Positions 24,901 through 32,846 of a DNA stretch of 64,000 nt are shown piece after piece. Below the pieces are notes generated by a model. It was not told the origin of the DNA and ran no database searches. It was given only the letters and a program-made list of their open reading frames with translations. Each line of letters starts with the position of its first letter. Positions within the stretch are counted from its first letter, which is position 1. The translations under genes were made by a program, and so were the position numbers. This DNA comes from Hyphomicrobiaceae bacterium (GTDB lineage: Bacteria > Pseudomonadota > Alphaproteobacteria > Rhizobiales > Hyphomicrobiaceae), in NCBI GenBank assembly GCA_041397645.1, contig JAWKWE010000004.1, forward strand, positions 2,294,001 through 2,358,000, in the 5' to 3' direction.

Positions 24901-25192
24901 AATACAACGAGGTTGCAATCGCACCGAAGAGATAACCGTAGAAGATGCCCTTATGGGCTGCACCCGCCGCCCGATCTCGACGGCGTAGCGTGCGATGAGA
25001 GAATATGTCACTTAGCGCGCGAGAAAGGCGATCCTTGAACTCCAGTGGTCCGACGAGGGATTTGCCGCGGGCATATTTGGCGAAGTGGCGGTAGGCGCCA
25101 TAGAGGAATATCAACATCGACGCCGTGCCGATCATGTAGAACATGATCAGCTGGTGCGTGTTGATGCCCCAAAATAGCACACGCGATTCCAC
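21971..25192 (-). CDS. Fusion: membrane iron-sulphur oxidoreductase (DgcB/DUF3483-like) + ETF beta
   Basis: 1,073 residues in one uninterrupted frame. Residues about 1-290 hold membrane helices (QLIMFYMIGTASMLIFLYGAYRH, LLLDLGHLALIIGLIYMIV, FVTTLLIIGFGGFL). Two 4Fe-4S motifs follow at about 303 (CTKCGRCHEACPA) and 364 (CRTCGACQEICPVG), then heterodisulfide-reductase-like CCG regions at about 571 (HDPCHLGRLNGG) and 605 (NSFCCGAGGG). An Ala/Pro-rich linker (about 705-815) joins a complete ETF-beta domain (about 818-1073: RILVTIKHVAKLGDEYGF ... GVQSADQAHGATGTALARILGLP). The first part resembles DgcB-type proteins of dimethylglycine catabolism, thought to pass ETF electrons to quinone. Here donor and acceptor are one polypeptide. 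Confidence 0.88.
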   Translation of the reverse strand: MESRVLFWGINTHQLIMFYMIGTASMLIFLYGAYRHFAKYARGKSLVGPLEFKDRLSRALSDIFSHRTLRRRDRAAGAAHKGIFYGYLFGAIATSLYFIEVDILKPLTGITFVKGKFYLIMSLLLDLGHLALIIGLIYMIVRRGILKPKKLEYLRSYRGEKDLRADAKAWRIEDWIFVTTLLIIGFGGFLQEACGLIVDQPAWAAWSPVGYLLAKALTGMGMSVETAAHIRAVNWWTHGILALAFTAAIPWYKAKHVISAVGSLLMRDAKPLALLPPEPKDAEKAGIASISDFTWKDMLHLDACTKCGRCHEACPARTAGYPLSPRDFILDLREYNDDAQGCPTAGLDLVGGVIAPETLWACRTCGACQEICPVGIEHPSLIVRMRRHLVEQGTMDPLLRNTITVIGDTGNSFGENSRKRSQWTKALEFKVKDIREEPAETLWFVGDYASFDPRNQKVSQTVARIFKAAREDFALLHEGEKTAGNDVRRVGEEGLYEELAAHNIEQMDGAKPFKRIITTDPHSYNTIKNEYPSFGKVAPIEHYTSVLVELLSSGRLKVKKPLNKRVTFHDPCHLGRLNGGYDAPRKVLELIGCELIEMPRNRDNSFCCGAGGGRIWIPDTPGTQKPSENRVHEAAALGGIDIFVTCCPKDLTMFEDARKTGGHENDFVVQDLAELVAEAIELKSINLKDLPPLADRIVKSVATQIADTVAAKLDAVLSARLASIPAVATPAAAQLTSGPAASVATSTPEPIAAPVSVEERKAEATIPSEVPVVAKSNDATPLASASLPDTPFKPVSWDTLSPVVPATFEGYEAPAKTGPRILVTIKHVAKLGDEYGFTDDGRDVRREFMEFSLNEWDDAALEEALRCIEKFGAGEVVAVTVGDADADASLFKVLAKGAHRAVRIWDESLANADPITIARAIAGVAAAESPDLIFSGVQSADQAHGATGTALARILGLPHAAVVVGFDWDGKGPLQLARELEGGLRHTFDLQAPAVVAIQTGINTPRFATMKMVKQAKQKPLVVVDGKNVQDGSAGYQVRRMYIPEQSKAEMLSGTPAEVAKFIATLIREKKGA

Positions 25193-25283
25193 GGAAGATT
25201 ACCCCTAATCCTGCAAAGGCTCGCGGCCTAGAAGTTTAAAAGTTGCGTCGGCCTCAGCGGACCAGACTCGTGCTCAAAGCAAA

Positions 25284-25314
25284 TGCCCGAGCCGGATTGC
25301 GTCCGGCTCGGGCA
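25284..25314 (-). terminator. Hairpin after the TMADH-like gene
   Basis: Perfect 12-base arms TGCCCGAGCCGG / CCGGCTCGGGCA around ATTGCGT, 8 bases past the dehydrogenase stop on the minus strand and followed by TTTGCTTTG. It sits before the fused ETF-beta gene (start 25192). It could be a partial terminator or an mRNA 3-prime stabiliser that keeps the dehydrogenase more abundant than its downstream carrier. Confidence 0.75.
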
Positions 25315-25322
25315 AATCAGGA

Positions 25323-27512
25323 TCAGCCGATCGTTTCGCGGTCGGTGAGCTTGGGGAAGGTCTCGTGTCCCCACACCTGACGCTCGCGGATCCACGGTTG
25401 CGGACGCTGTGGGTTGGAGGACTCGAACTCCCGCGCAATGCGGTGCCCTTCGAAGATCGCCTGAGCGATGAGGCCAGGAGCGAAGCAATCGCCTGCCTGA
25501 TAGATCGCCTCGATCTCGCGCTTCTCCCACTCGTCCTTGCGGCGAGACAGTTCACGCCAAAGGCTATCGTTGGGAACACGCGCGGAGCACATGACGATCG
25601 TATCGAACGGAACCTCGACGACCTCCGTACCGGCACGGCGCGGCAGCTCACCGGTCTTTGGTGCGCCGTTACGCTTATAGCCATCGCGGAACAGATAGTA
25701 CGCGGTAGCCTTGCCGGGCTCGACCTTGGTCAGCCAATGGCTGGTCAGTTCGTGGATCTTCTTCTCATGCATCATACGATGCAGGTTCGGTGCCTCCAGC
25801 GTGAAGTGCGTGTAAGGTGCGACGCCCTTCAGTGGAGACAGGATCTTAACGTGCTTGCCACGATCCGCCAGGTATTCGGCAATCGAGACGCCCGTGAAGT
25901 AGCCGTCGCAATCGACAACGAGAACGTTGTCGCCCACCGGCTTGTTCTCCATCAGGATCTGCTCTGGCGTGCAAACGTACGGCAGAGAAGAATCGACACC
26001 CTCGACCGGCGAGTGCGTGACGAAGTTGAGGCCATCTCCAGCCCAATGGGAGCCGGTAGCGAGGACGACCTTGTCTGCACCGTAGCTGAGAATGTCTTCA
26101 GCGCTCATCTTACCGACGCCCGTGTGGACCTCGACATTCTTGAGCTTCTGGAGCTGGAGCTGACGATAGATCGTCACGCGCCCCCATTCCGCCAGACCCG
26201 GATATTTGACAACCTTGCGGATGCGGCCACCAATTTCGGTGTCTGCTTCGCGCAAGTGAACATCATAGCCACGCTCGCCCAGGACGCGCGCGCATTCCAT
26301 GCCTGCCGGGCCGGCGCCAACCACGAGCACCGAGGACGTCGACTTCGTCTTGGAGAATTTCTCAGGATGCCAACCGCGGCGATACTCTTCGTTAGCGGTC
26401 GCATTCTGCGTGCAAATCATGGGCGGGCCGCCGATTTCCCAGCGCGAGATGCAGACGTTGCAGCCGATGCACTCGCGAATGTCCTCGTAGCGACCTTCTT
26501 CGATCTTCTTGGGAATGAAGGGATCGGCAATCGAGGGGCGGGCGAAGCCCAGAATATCGAGGCGGCCTTCGCGGAGGCGAGCTGCCATGTCGTCGGGGCT
26601 GGTTTCGCGGCTGACGCCGAGAACCGGAACCTTGGCGACGCGTTTGCAATCGTCCGTCCAGTTGCGCTGATGGCCCGCTTTGTAGAAGCGCGACGGACCT
26701 GCGTCCTCACCCCACTCAGCGATGTCGCCTACGTTGAGATCCCAAAGATCCAGAACGCCTTTGCTGTCGACCAGCTCGATGAACTTCATGCCTTCATCGA
26801 GTGCTTCGACGCCATCGGCGCCATACAGCGTGTCGACCGCGAAACGCGTGGCAATGGCTGCTTCATGACCGACCGCCGCCTTCACCTTCTCAAGCGTCTC
26901 AATCCAGAAGCGCGCGCGGTTTTCAAATGAGCCGCCGTACCCGTCCGTGCGACGGTTGTAGTACTTGGAAAGGAACTGAAGCGGCAGATAGCTGTGTGCG
27001 CCATAGACGTAGACGATGTCGAAGCCCGCCTGCACAGAGCGCTTGGCAGCTTCCACATAAAGGTTCTGCAGATGCGCAATGTCGTCGAGATCGGCCTCGT
27101 GGCAGTACGTCAGATACTCGAATTCGGAAGCCTGCGAAGTGGGACCATAGGAAATGGCACGCGATTCCATGCAAGGCGCATGTGAGCCGCCGTACCACAA
27201 CTCGACGCCGCCGAGAGCTCCGTGCTTATGAAGACTGTCGTTGAGGTGACGCAGATTGATGACGTCGCCTTCGTCCCAGATGCGCGCCGACACGCGGTGG
27301 CAGTCGTCCGACTCCGGCGAGATCGAGCAGTACTCAGTGCAGCAAGCGCCCCAACCACCCTCTGCCTTCATCCCGCGATGTCCGGCTTGCGTACCCGGCT
27401 TTTCCGACCCAGCGCCGATGCAATGGGGGACTTGATAGAATCTGTTCTTCATCGTCTTCGGGCCGATCTTGATCGGCTCAAACAAGATGTCGTGTTTCGG
27501 ATTGCGCGCCAT
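25323..27512 (-). CDS. tmd: Trimethylamine dehydrogenase-like enzyme (TMADH/DMADH family)
   Basis: 729 residues from ATG at 27512, with GGAGGAGAG upstream. An old-yellow-enzyme barrel with FMN is followed by a 4Fe-4S site (CIGCNVCISRW ... C) and two nucleotide-binding domains (VLVVGAGPAGMECARVLGERG). Numbered without Met, Cys30 (HCIGAG), the residue joined to FMN in TMADH, is present. So are Tyr60 (TEYCSI) and the Trp residues of IAEWGED and CISRWEIGG, the aromatic bowl for trimethylamine. As I recall, dimethylamine dehydrogenase has Gln at 60 and an insertion near residue 140; neither is seen here, so TMADH is the better call. It would turn TMA into DMA and formaldehyde and pass electrons to ETF. 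Confidence 0.85.
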   Translation of the reverse strand: MARNPKHDILFEPIKIGPKTMKNRFYQVPHCIGAGSEKPGTQAGHRGMKAEGGWGACCTEYCSISPESDDCHRVSARIWDEGDVINLRHLNDSLHKHGALGGVELWYGGSHAPCMESRAISYGPTSQASEFEYLTYCHEADLDDIAHLQNLYVEAAKRSVQAGFDIVYVYGAHSYLPLQFLSKYYNRRTDGYGGSFENRARFWIETLEKVKAAVGHEAAIATRFAVDTLYGADGVEALDEGMKFIELVDSKGVLDLWDLNVGDIAEWGEDAGPSRFYKAGHQRNWTDDCKRVAKVPVLGVSRETSPDDMAARLREGRLDILGFARPSIADPFIPKKIEEGRYEDIRECIGCNVCISRWEIGGPPMICTQNATANEEYRRGWHPEKFSKTKSTSSVLVVGAGPAGMECARVLGERGYDVHLREADTEIGGRIRKVVKYPGLAEWGRVTIYRQLQLQKLKNVEVHTGVGKMSAEDILSYGADKVVLATGSHWAGDGLNFVTHSPVEGVDSSLPYVCTPEQILMENKPVGDNVLVVDCDGYFTGVSIAEYLADRGKHVKILSPLKGVAPYTHFTLEAPNLHRMMHEKKIHELTSHWLTKVEPGKATAYYLFRDGYKRNGAPKTGELPRRAGTEVVEVPFDTIVMCSARVPNDSLWRELSRRKDEWEKREIEAIYQAGDCFAPGLIAQAIFEGHRIAREFESSNPQRPQPWIRERQVWGHETFPKLTDRETIG

Positions 27513-27929
27513 ACCCACTCTCCTCCGGTTTCTTTTTAGCCCTTACGGAACCAAAATGATCCACTTTATACCATTTTTGGACCACTTTGGAGCTAAACTA
27601 GGACCAGAAAAAACCTCGTGCAACTAAATTTCGACGCTCGTCAGCAAATTTTTTTATCATAAAGAAACGTTGTGCGGCGCAAAATATAGGCAATCACACC
27701 TTGCGTGCGACATTCCGGCTTGAAAAATCGAACTTAATCAGTGTTTGACCAATGGTCTGAAATGGTCTAAAAATGACTCGATGTCGCAGAGAAGTTGCTG
27801 ATTTCGACCAGATTCGACCGAGCTAAAATCCTTCAGAGGGTGGTTGAACGCCTCGGTTGGACCTATGTGTGAGCGCGAAAACCCGCCGACCCGGCGCGGC
27901 TCAAATTTTGGGCGGACGCTATTGCCGCA
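27513..27929. promoter_or_regulatory. Divergent control region between the TMADH-like gene and a GntR regulator
   Basis: 417 non-coding, locally AT-rich bases. Several GntR/FadR-style half-sites are visible: the palindrome TGGACCA at 27578-27584 next to CCATTTTTGG, and the perfect palindrome GACCAATGGTC at 27747-27757, followed by ATGGTCT repeated twice. The sites lie near the dehydrogenase start and about 200 bases from the regulator start. Known FadR-subfamily sites have the form TGGT-n-ACCA, which these resemble. No sigma-70 boxes are assigned with confidence. Confidence 0.5.
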
Positions 27930-27968
27930 GTGAACAACCCTGCGCGGGGCAGGAAAACGAGGACCGAA

Positions 27969-28787
27969 ATGAACGAAATCACGCATCCGGGCCAGCTAGA
28001 CACGTCGTCCAACGGTGATAGTTCCTCCGCAGATGTCATCGCGCCGTGGGAAGCCAGCACGGCAAATCACCCTCTTATCAAGGAGCGCGTGAAGTCTGTC
28101 GCGGCAGCACTTTTTCGGCAGATCCACAAGGGCCGATACTCCTACGGAACTCGGCTTCCGTCCGAGCGCGATCTTGCTGAGGAGTTCCACCTGAGCCGCG
28201 CCGTCATCCGGCAAGCCATCGAGTTTCTTGAGACGTACGGAATCGTAACGCGCCGCGCCAACAGTGGTGCATTCGTCGCCTATAGTGCGAAGAAGGATGG
28301 CCAGATCGCAACGTCTGATCCGGCCGGTGCACAGATGCTCAATATCTCCGCCATTGCAGAGACCGCCTCACCCTTTGAAATGAATGTCCTGTGCTCGATT
28401 ATCGAACCCGACATGGTTCGACTTGCAGCGCTCTACATGTCGGTGCGCGATCTGGCGAACCTCAAAAAAATTCTTGAAGAGATCGAGCGCATCATCACCA
28501 ACGCGGAATTATTCGCGCATCTCGAAAAGAAGTTTTTGTTGGCTATTGCTGAAGGAACTCACAACCGGCTCTTGTTGACCATCTACACGATCATCCATGA
28601 AGTTCGCCGCCAGCCGCGCTGGTGTGCCACGCGCGTAAAGTCCCTGTCACCGGAGCGCATTGTCGAAAACCAGGCGCGGCTTCGCTCGCTCTACAATGCG
28701 CTTGAAAATCGTGACACTGAGAGTGCTGTTGAATTCATGAAGCTGCTCATCGCTGGGCATCAAGATGATCTGCTGAACTCACGCTGA
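27969..28787 (+). CDS. GntR-family regulator, FadR subfamily
   Basis: 272 residues from ATG at 27969, with GAGGA five bases upstream (a GTG at 27930 would add 13). The winged helix is clear: VAAALFRQIHKGRYSYGTRLPSERDLAEEFHLSRAVIRQAIEFLETYGIVTRRANSGAFV. The C-terminal helical FCD-like domain (about 145-270) has FEMNVLCSIIEPDMVRLAALYMS and ends ESAVEFMKLLIAGHQDDLL. It is divergent from the TMADH-like gene and most likely controls it in response to an amine or metabolite. Its end overlaps the end of the convergent binding-protein gene by 41 bases. Confidence 0.88.
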   Translation: MNEITHPGQLDTSSNGDSSSADVIAPWEASTANHPLIKERVKSVAAALFRQIHKGRYSYGTRLPSERDLAEEFHLSRAVIRQAIEFLETYGIVTRRANSGAFVAYSAKKDGQIATSDPAGAQMLNISAIAETASPFEMNVLCSIIEPDMVRLAALYMSVRDLANLKKILEEIERIITNAELFAHLEKKFLLAIAEGTHNRLLLTIYTIIHEVRRQPRWCATRVKSLSPERIVENQARLRSLYNALENRDTESAVEFMKLLIAGHQDDLLNSR

Positions 28788-30051
28788 ACTCTTCGCGCTG
28801 GTCCCACATCAGGTTGAGTGCGCGCATGTGTTTGATCAAGTACTGACTGTTGGCGGCCCACCAAGCCCGCGTATCGACGAAATCAACAATACGTGCGCGG
28901 CCATTACGAATGGTGACGACTGGCCATTCGCCGACAAGCGCATTGTCAATGCCAAAAAGCTCGCGCCCCCACCACGTCGCCCATCCGAAGACGTGATGTC
29001 CCCTACCGCCCATCTTCATCATCGCCAGGACCGACAGGGGCGCGACCGTGCGCGCGCTTTCAACGGCGGTCTTCCACATTTCGAGGGTCGCTGCATACTC
29101 CCACGAAACCGCGCTCCATTCGCCCGGATAACGCCTGCAGAACTCGTCATAGAACCGCTTTGGCTGGGCGAAGTTGATGCGCGGATCGTCGAGCTTTGGA
29201 TCGTCAAAATCGGGGAACTGGAACACGAAGTTCTCCATGAACTTCGGGCTCGTTTTCTCGATCAATGCTTGATAGTTGTCGCAGGTGCACGACAATAGCC
29301 TACCCTTGAAGCCACGCTTGTAGGCCTCGACTGTCATCGCATGCACGAACGGTTCATAGGCCGTATCCCAACACAGAATATCGGGCTCTTTCTCCAGCAA
29401 TCGCGCGATGATTTGCGTAAAATCCGTGGTCTCGATCGGAAACAAATGCTCGTCGACGAGCCTCAAGCCGGCGGCTTCGAAAGCTGCGCGGTATGTCGCG
29501 ATCGAGGGAAGCCCATGCTCGTCGTTTTGCGTGCACATCGCCACTGTGCGCAGTCCGGGATCGTCGCGCACCAGCCAATCCACCCCAGTGACATTGTAGA
29601 TTGGATGAACTTCGCTCGGCGCAATCAAGGTCCGTGCATCGGGCGTCAGATCGCTTGGCAGCAGGGTCGTGACGAGGGCCTTGCGCTGGTTGATAAAGTC
29701 GCGCAACGGGCGCGACATATCGTTACCACCCAGCATCAAGAGCATTTCGACGCCATCCTCAAGGAGGAGCTTGCGGGCGCCAATCAAAGCCTCCTCGCTC
29801 TGAAACCTCGTATCATGGGCGACGATTTCGATCTGGTAGAGACGGTTGCCAACCCGCACGCCACCCTTCTCGTTCACCCAATCCTTCCAGATAAGACAGC
29901 CGTGGTACCCGGGCTCTGCCCAGCTTTTCAACTTTCCTGACAACGGCCCCAAAAAGCCGACCTTAAGCGTCCGTCCGGTGTTGATGATGGACGGCGGAAG
30001 CGCCAGTGAAAGCGCGGAGGTCAATGACGGCTTGCTGGTCCGATTGATCAT
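28747..30051 (-). CDS. Orphan periplasmic-binding-fold protein (AmiC / FmdD / urea-binding type)
   Basis: 434 residues of the branched-chain-amino-acid/amide binding class: LKVGFLGPLSGKLKSWAEPGYHGCLIWKDWVNEKGG, YQIEIVAHDTRFQSEEALIGARKLLLEDGVEMLLMLGG, WDTAYEPFVHAMTVEAYKRGFKG. The N-terminus (MINRTSKPSLTSALSLALPP) is a poor Sec signal, and no permease or ATPase genes are near, so it may be a cytoplasmic amide or amine sensor like AmiC rather than a transporter part. It lies downstream of fae on the same strand, about 180 bases away with a hairpin between. Confidence 0.72.
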   Translation of the reverse strand: MINRTSKPSLTSALSLALPPSIINTGRTLKVGFLGPLSGKLKSWAEPGYHGCLIWKDWVNEKGGVRVGNRLYQIEIVAHDTRFQSEEALIGARKLLLEDGVEMLLMLGGNDMSRPLRDFINQRKALVTTLLPSDLTPDARTLIAPSEVHPIYNVTGVDWLVRDDPGLRTVAMCTQNDEHGLPSIATYRAAFEAAGLRLVDEHLFPIETTDFTQIIARLLEKEPDILCWDTAYEPFVHAMTVEAYKRGFKGRLLSCTCDNYQALIEKTSPKFMENFVFQFPDFDDPKLDDPRINFAQPKRFYDEFCRRYPGEWSAVSWEYAATLEMWKTAVESARTVAPLSVLAMMKMGGRGHHVFGWATWWGRELFGIDNALVGEWPVVTIRNGRARIVDFVDTRAWWAANSQYLIKHMRALNLMWDQREEFSVSSADHLDAQR

Positions 30052-30170
30052 TTATCTTCAAATTCCCGAATGGACCTTCCGAAATGGCAACAGCGCCGCA
30101 GGATATCAAGAGCCTCAGGATGAGCCAACGCTAGGGATACGATCGGAAATCCTAATGACCAAGAAAAAGA

Positions 30171-30196
30171 CCGGTCGCGAAAGGTTCCGCAACCGG
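30171..30196 (-). terminator. Hairpin between fae and the binding-protein gene
   Basis: Arms CCGGT-C-GCG (30171-30178) and CGC-A-ACCGG (30188-30196) pair with one mismatch around AAAGGTTC, on the minus strand past the fae stop at 30228. Followed by TCTTTTTCTTGG on the minus strand, a reasonable T-rich tail. Confidence 0.65.
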
Positions 30197-30227
30197 CCTT
30201 AGATAGCAATGTGCTATTTCTGATCGG

Positions 30228-30776
30228 TCAGATTTCGCCCTTGAGACCTTTCTCAAAGTACTTGTGAATGATCTTGTCCTGGTTCTCCAGCAACCACTCA
30301 ATCGAAGGCTCGTTGCGCATCGCCTTCTTGATGGCCTTGGCTGTTGCCTCGCGATGAATGTTGAAGAGAACCCTGTGATCGAGGTCCTTGACGGTCACGA
30401 TTGAGGGATTGAGCCACACGGACACGATGATGCCGATGTCGTTGGCCTTGTCGATCGGAATGTCTCCGGCACGGACTGAATCTAGCACGCCCATAGACGT
30501 TGCGTACTGAACCGTGCCCATTAGGATGTTGGTGTACTTCTCGTCGGTGACTGTGACCTTGCTTACACAAATCGTGGCGGGACGTACCATCACGTCCGTG
30601 TTCATCAGCGCCAGAACCCGTGAGTGACCAACGACCTGATTGCCGAGCAGATTTGCGAAGGCGGTGCCGAAGGGGCCGTCCATCTCGCCGATTGCCACCT
30701 CGGGTTCGGCGGCTGTACCGGGCGGACCGCCCGCAACTAATGCCTCTCCGACGCGAATGCCGAATTTTCCGCTCAT
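30228..30776 (-). CDS. fae: Formaldehyde-activating enzyme family protein
   Basis: 182 residues: VGEALVAGGPPGTAAEPEVAIGEMDGPFGTAFANLLGNQVVGHSRVLALMN covers the Fae core with the catalytic His region, then KVTVTDEKYTNILMGTVQYATSMGVLDSVRAG. The C-terminal part is FNIHREATAKAIKKAM. Fae condenses formaldehyde with tetrahydromethanopterin, the first step of formaldehyde oxidation in methylotrophs. A second, main fae may lie elsewhere in the genome. The position beside methylated-amine genes, whose reactions release formaldehyde, fits well. Confidence 0.92.
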   Translation of the reverse strand: MSGKFGIRVGEALVAGGPPGTAAEPEVAIGEMDGPFGTAFANLLGNQVVGHSRVLALMNTDVMVRPATICVSKVTVTDEKYTNILMGTVQYATSMGVLDSVRAGDIPIDKANDIGIIVSVWLNPSIVTVKDLDHRVLFNIHREATAKAIKKAMRNEPSIEWLLENQDKIIHKYFEKGLKGEI

Positions 30777-31336
30777 GGTTATCTGCTATCCTTTCGTGTG
30801 ATCCGGCACCGCCGGAATGCTCATGTTGTTGAGGTCTAACCCGAGGACCGGCTGAGGTACCGCACCGGTCAACATCTTCGGGACACAAAGATCCCAGCGC
30901 CGATCTACCTAGATGCGTTGTCAATCTCCGTCAATCTTGAAGAATTATTTTTTCTTCACAGGAACTTATGTTCTTTGTGCTTAAGCCCCAAGCCGGAACG
31001 GCCCAGCGCTTTGCCGTTGCTGACAGCGAGCCGATAAATTTTGCAGCAGAAATTTTCGATTGCAATGCAGCGAAGCTTGCTTCCAGCGCCTGATCCATCC
31101 CGCAACTTATCGAGGATCGGAGCGACTGAATCCTCATTCCGCGGATGCGAAATGGGTCAATCAGGTAACTGTCTCCCTTCACTCTGAGACAGTCGATCTC
31201 TCTCGCTGAGGCATTCAACTTACAACCAAAAACTCTAGCGTCGGTCTTCCGCGTTCGCCGCAGTGAGCACTCTCGAAAGATGCGTAAAAAACGCAGCTCG
31301 GCTTTCCCGGTTCTGAAGCAACAAAGGTATCGTCTT
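30777..31336. other. 560-bp intergenic region between divergent fae and cytochrome c genes
   Basis: No convincing gene. The fae leader contains two inverted repeats, TCCGGC-ACC-GCCGGA (30802-30816) and GACCGG (30846-30851) / CCGGTC (30865-30870), which could be operators or leader hairpins. AT-rich stretches near 30940-30970 could hold promoters. An open minus-strand frame of 152 codons (30931-31389) overlaps the cytochrome start and looks like chance. Confidence 0.6.
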
Positions 31337-31747
31337 ATGAAGCACGTCCGGCCCGAATTGGGTTTCCTTGCCCTTTTTCTTTTCCTCAACCCATCTCAGA
31401 CCACAATAAGCCGCGCCGCTGAAGAGCCTGCAACGCAAGCTGCTCCGCGGCCGTCCGATGATGATCTGCGCAGATCTGATTGGATCGCCGAGGGTCGAGC
31501 CAAGTTCGTTTCCGCCTGTGCCTATTGCCACGGCTCAAAAGGCAACGCGGGTAAGGTGAAGTCCTTCACCGAACGTTCAAACTGGGATCCCCAATTCATT
31601 CACGACACGATCGTCAACGGTAGAACGCGGGGCGCAAACGTCATGCCGCCATGGGGTGGCTCGATTCCCGATGATCTGATTTGGAAAATCGTGTCCTACA
31701 TCAAATCGCTTTCGGTCGATTTTAAGGGACCAATCGATCCGAAGTAA
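31337..31747 (+). CDS. Periplasmic monohaem c-type cytochrome
   Basis: 136 residues from ATG at 31337 (MKHVRPELGFLALFLFLNP), which gives a good Sec signal; the in-frame start at 31280 adds 19 basic residues. One haem site CAYCH (FVSACAYCHGSKGNAGKV) is followed by VMPPWGGSIPDDLIWKIVSYIKSL, whose Met is the likely axial ligand. It is a class-I type cytochrome c similar in pattern to small electron carriers near methanol or methylamine oxidation genes. Partner unknown. Confidence 0.83.
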   Translation: MKHVRPELGFLALFLFLNPSQTTISRAAEEPATQAAPRPSDDDLRRSDWIAEGRAKFVSACAYCHGSKGNAGKVKSFTERSNWDPQFIHDTIVNGRTRGANVMPPWGGSIPDDLIWKIVSYIKSLSVDFKGPIDPK

Positions 31748-31955
31748 CGTCGCGTTTCGCAAACGCTATACGATATGTGGAGCGCGCTGAAGTGTTTTCG
31801 GGAAATGGCTTCTTTTTGTCCCGTCGGTCTTGCGCCCCGAGCCAGCCATTTCGAACCGCCCTCCGCCAATACTTCATGCTCATTCAGATCTCCCCCGTTT
31901 CGGATTAACTGGAGTTGGATGAACATTTCAACGTTAGCAACTGGATCAAAAAACA

Positions 31956-32846
31956 ATGAGAACCGATATCGAGTTCAAGACAGAAGACGGCACGACCTTG
32001 AGGGGTTGGCATTACGTACCCGATACCGGCAAGGGTAAGTACCCGACCATCATGATGTGCCATGGCTTTTCTGCCGTGAAAGAATTCTATCTCGATCGCT
32101 TCGGCGAGCACTTCGCTGCCAACGGATTTGCAGCCGTCATTCACGACCATCGCAATTTTGGCGCCAGCGACGGCAAGCTCCGCCTGGAGATCGATCCATG
32201 GCAACAAGTTCGCGACTGGCGCGATGCCATTACGTTTGCCGAAACACTCCCGCAGACTGACACCGACCGTATCGGGCTATGGGGAACGAGCTATTCGGGC
32301 TCGCACGGCATTGTCGTCGGCGCAATAGACCGGCGCATCAAATGCGTATCGGTCCAGGTTCCGCTGATCTCCGGCTGGTCAAATGCCCGTCGGCTGATCC
32401 GCGCCGACTTCATCGGCGGTTTCCAGCAAGGGTTTGATGCCGACAGACGTGCGCGCCTCCGGGGAGAGGCACCGGCAATGGTACCGGTCGTTGCGGAAAA
32501 TCCCCTCGATCCGGCGGCCCTGCCGACGCCCGATAGCTATGCCTTCTGCATGGACACATCCAAACGAGCCCCAGCATGGCGCAATGAGGTCACTCTGCGC
32601 TCGGTGGAGATGTTCATGGAGTACGAACCGGGCGCCTACCTGCCGCTTGTCGCTCCAACACCGATACAAATGATTGTTGCTACCGGCGACGTCTTAACAG
32701 TGGCTGACCAAGCCCTTGCCGGCTACGAGACGGCGCTGCATCCAAAGCGATTGATCTGCCTGAAGGGCGGACACTTCGATGCATACGTCAAGGACTTCGA
32801 CAAAGCCGCTGGCGCGGCCACGGCGTGGTTCAAGGAGCACCTCTAA
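31956..32846 (+). CDS. Alpha/beta hydrolase (acetyl-esterase / dienelactone-hydrolase-like)
   Basis: 296 residues. Catalytic Ser is in GLWGTSYSGSHG (G-x-S-x-G region) and the terminal His in LICLKGGHFDAY. MCHGFSAVKEFYLDRFGEHFAANGFAAVIHDHRNFGASDG is the oxyanion and lid start of this family. The substrate cannot be predicted. The start ATG at 31956 has no strong ribosome site. It stands alone, 208 bases after the cytochrome gene and 394 bases before hupS. Confidence 0.82.
   Translation: MRTDIEFKTEDGTTLRGWHYVPDTGKGKYPTIMMCHGFSAVKEFYLDRFGEHFAANGFAAVIHDHRNFGASDGKLRLEIDPWQQVRDWRDAITFAETLPQTDTDRIGLWGTSYSGSHGIVVGAIDRRIKCVSVQVPLISGWSNARRLIRADFIGGFQQGFDADRRARLRGEAPAMVPVVAENPLDPAALPTPDSYAFCMDTSKRAPAWRNEVTLRSVEMFMEYEPGAYLPLVAPTPIQMIVATGDVLTVADQALAGYETALHPKRLICLKGGHFDAYVKDFDKAAGAATAWFKEHL

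Noticed and set aside
21971..25192. The ETF-beta fusion as a sequencing frameshift artefact
   Set aside because: The frame is open through a long natural-looking Ala/Pro linker and the next gene follows at 1 base; an error cannot be excluded without reads, but nothing in the sequence suggests it.
25365..26930. A 521-codon open frame on the plus strand, opposite the TMADH-like gene
   Set aside because: It is fully antisense to a well-supported 729-residue enzyme; long antisense frames are common in high-GC coding DNA and the translation resembles no family.
30931..31389. A 152-codon minus-strand frame upstream of the cytochrome gene
   Set aside because: It overlaps the cytochrome start, is Arg/Lys/Ser-rich without domain pattern, and has no convincing ribosome site.
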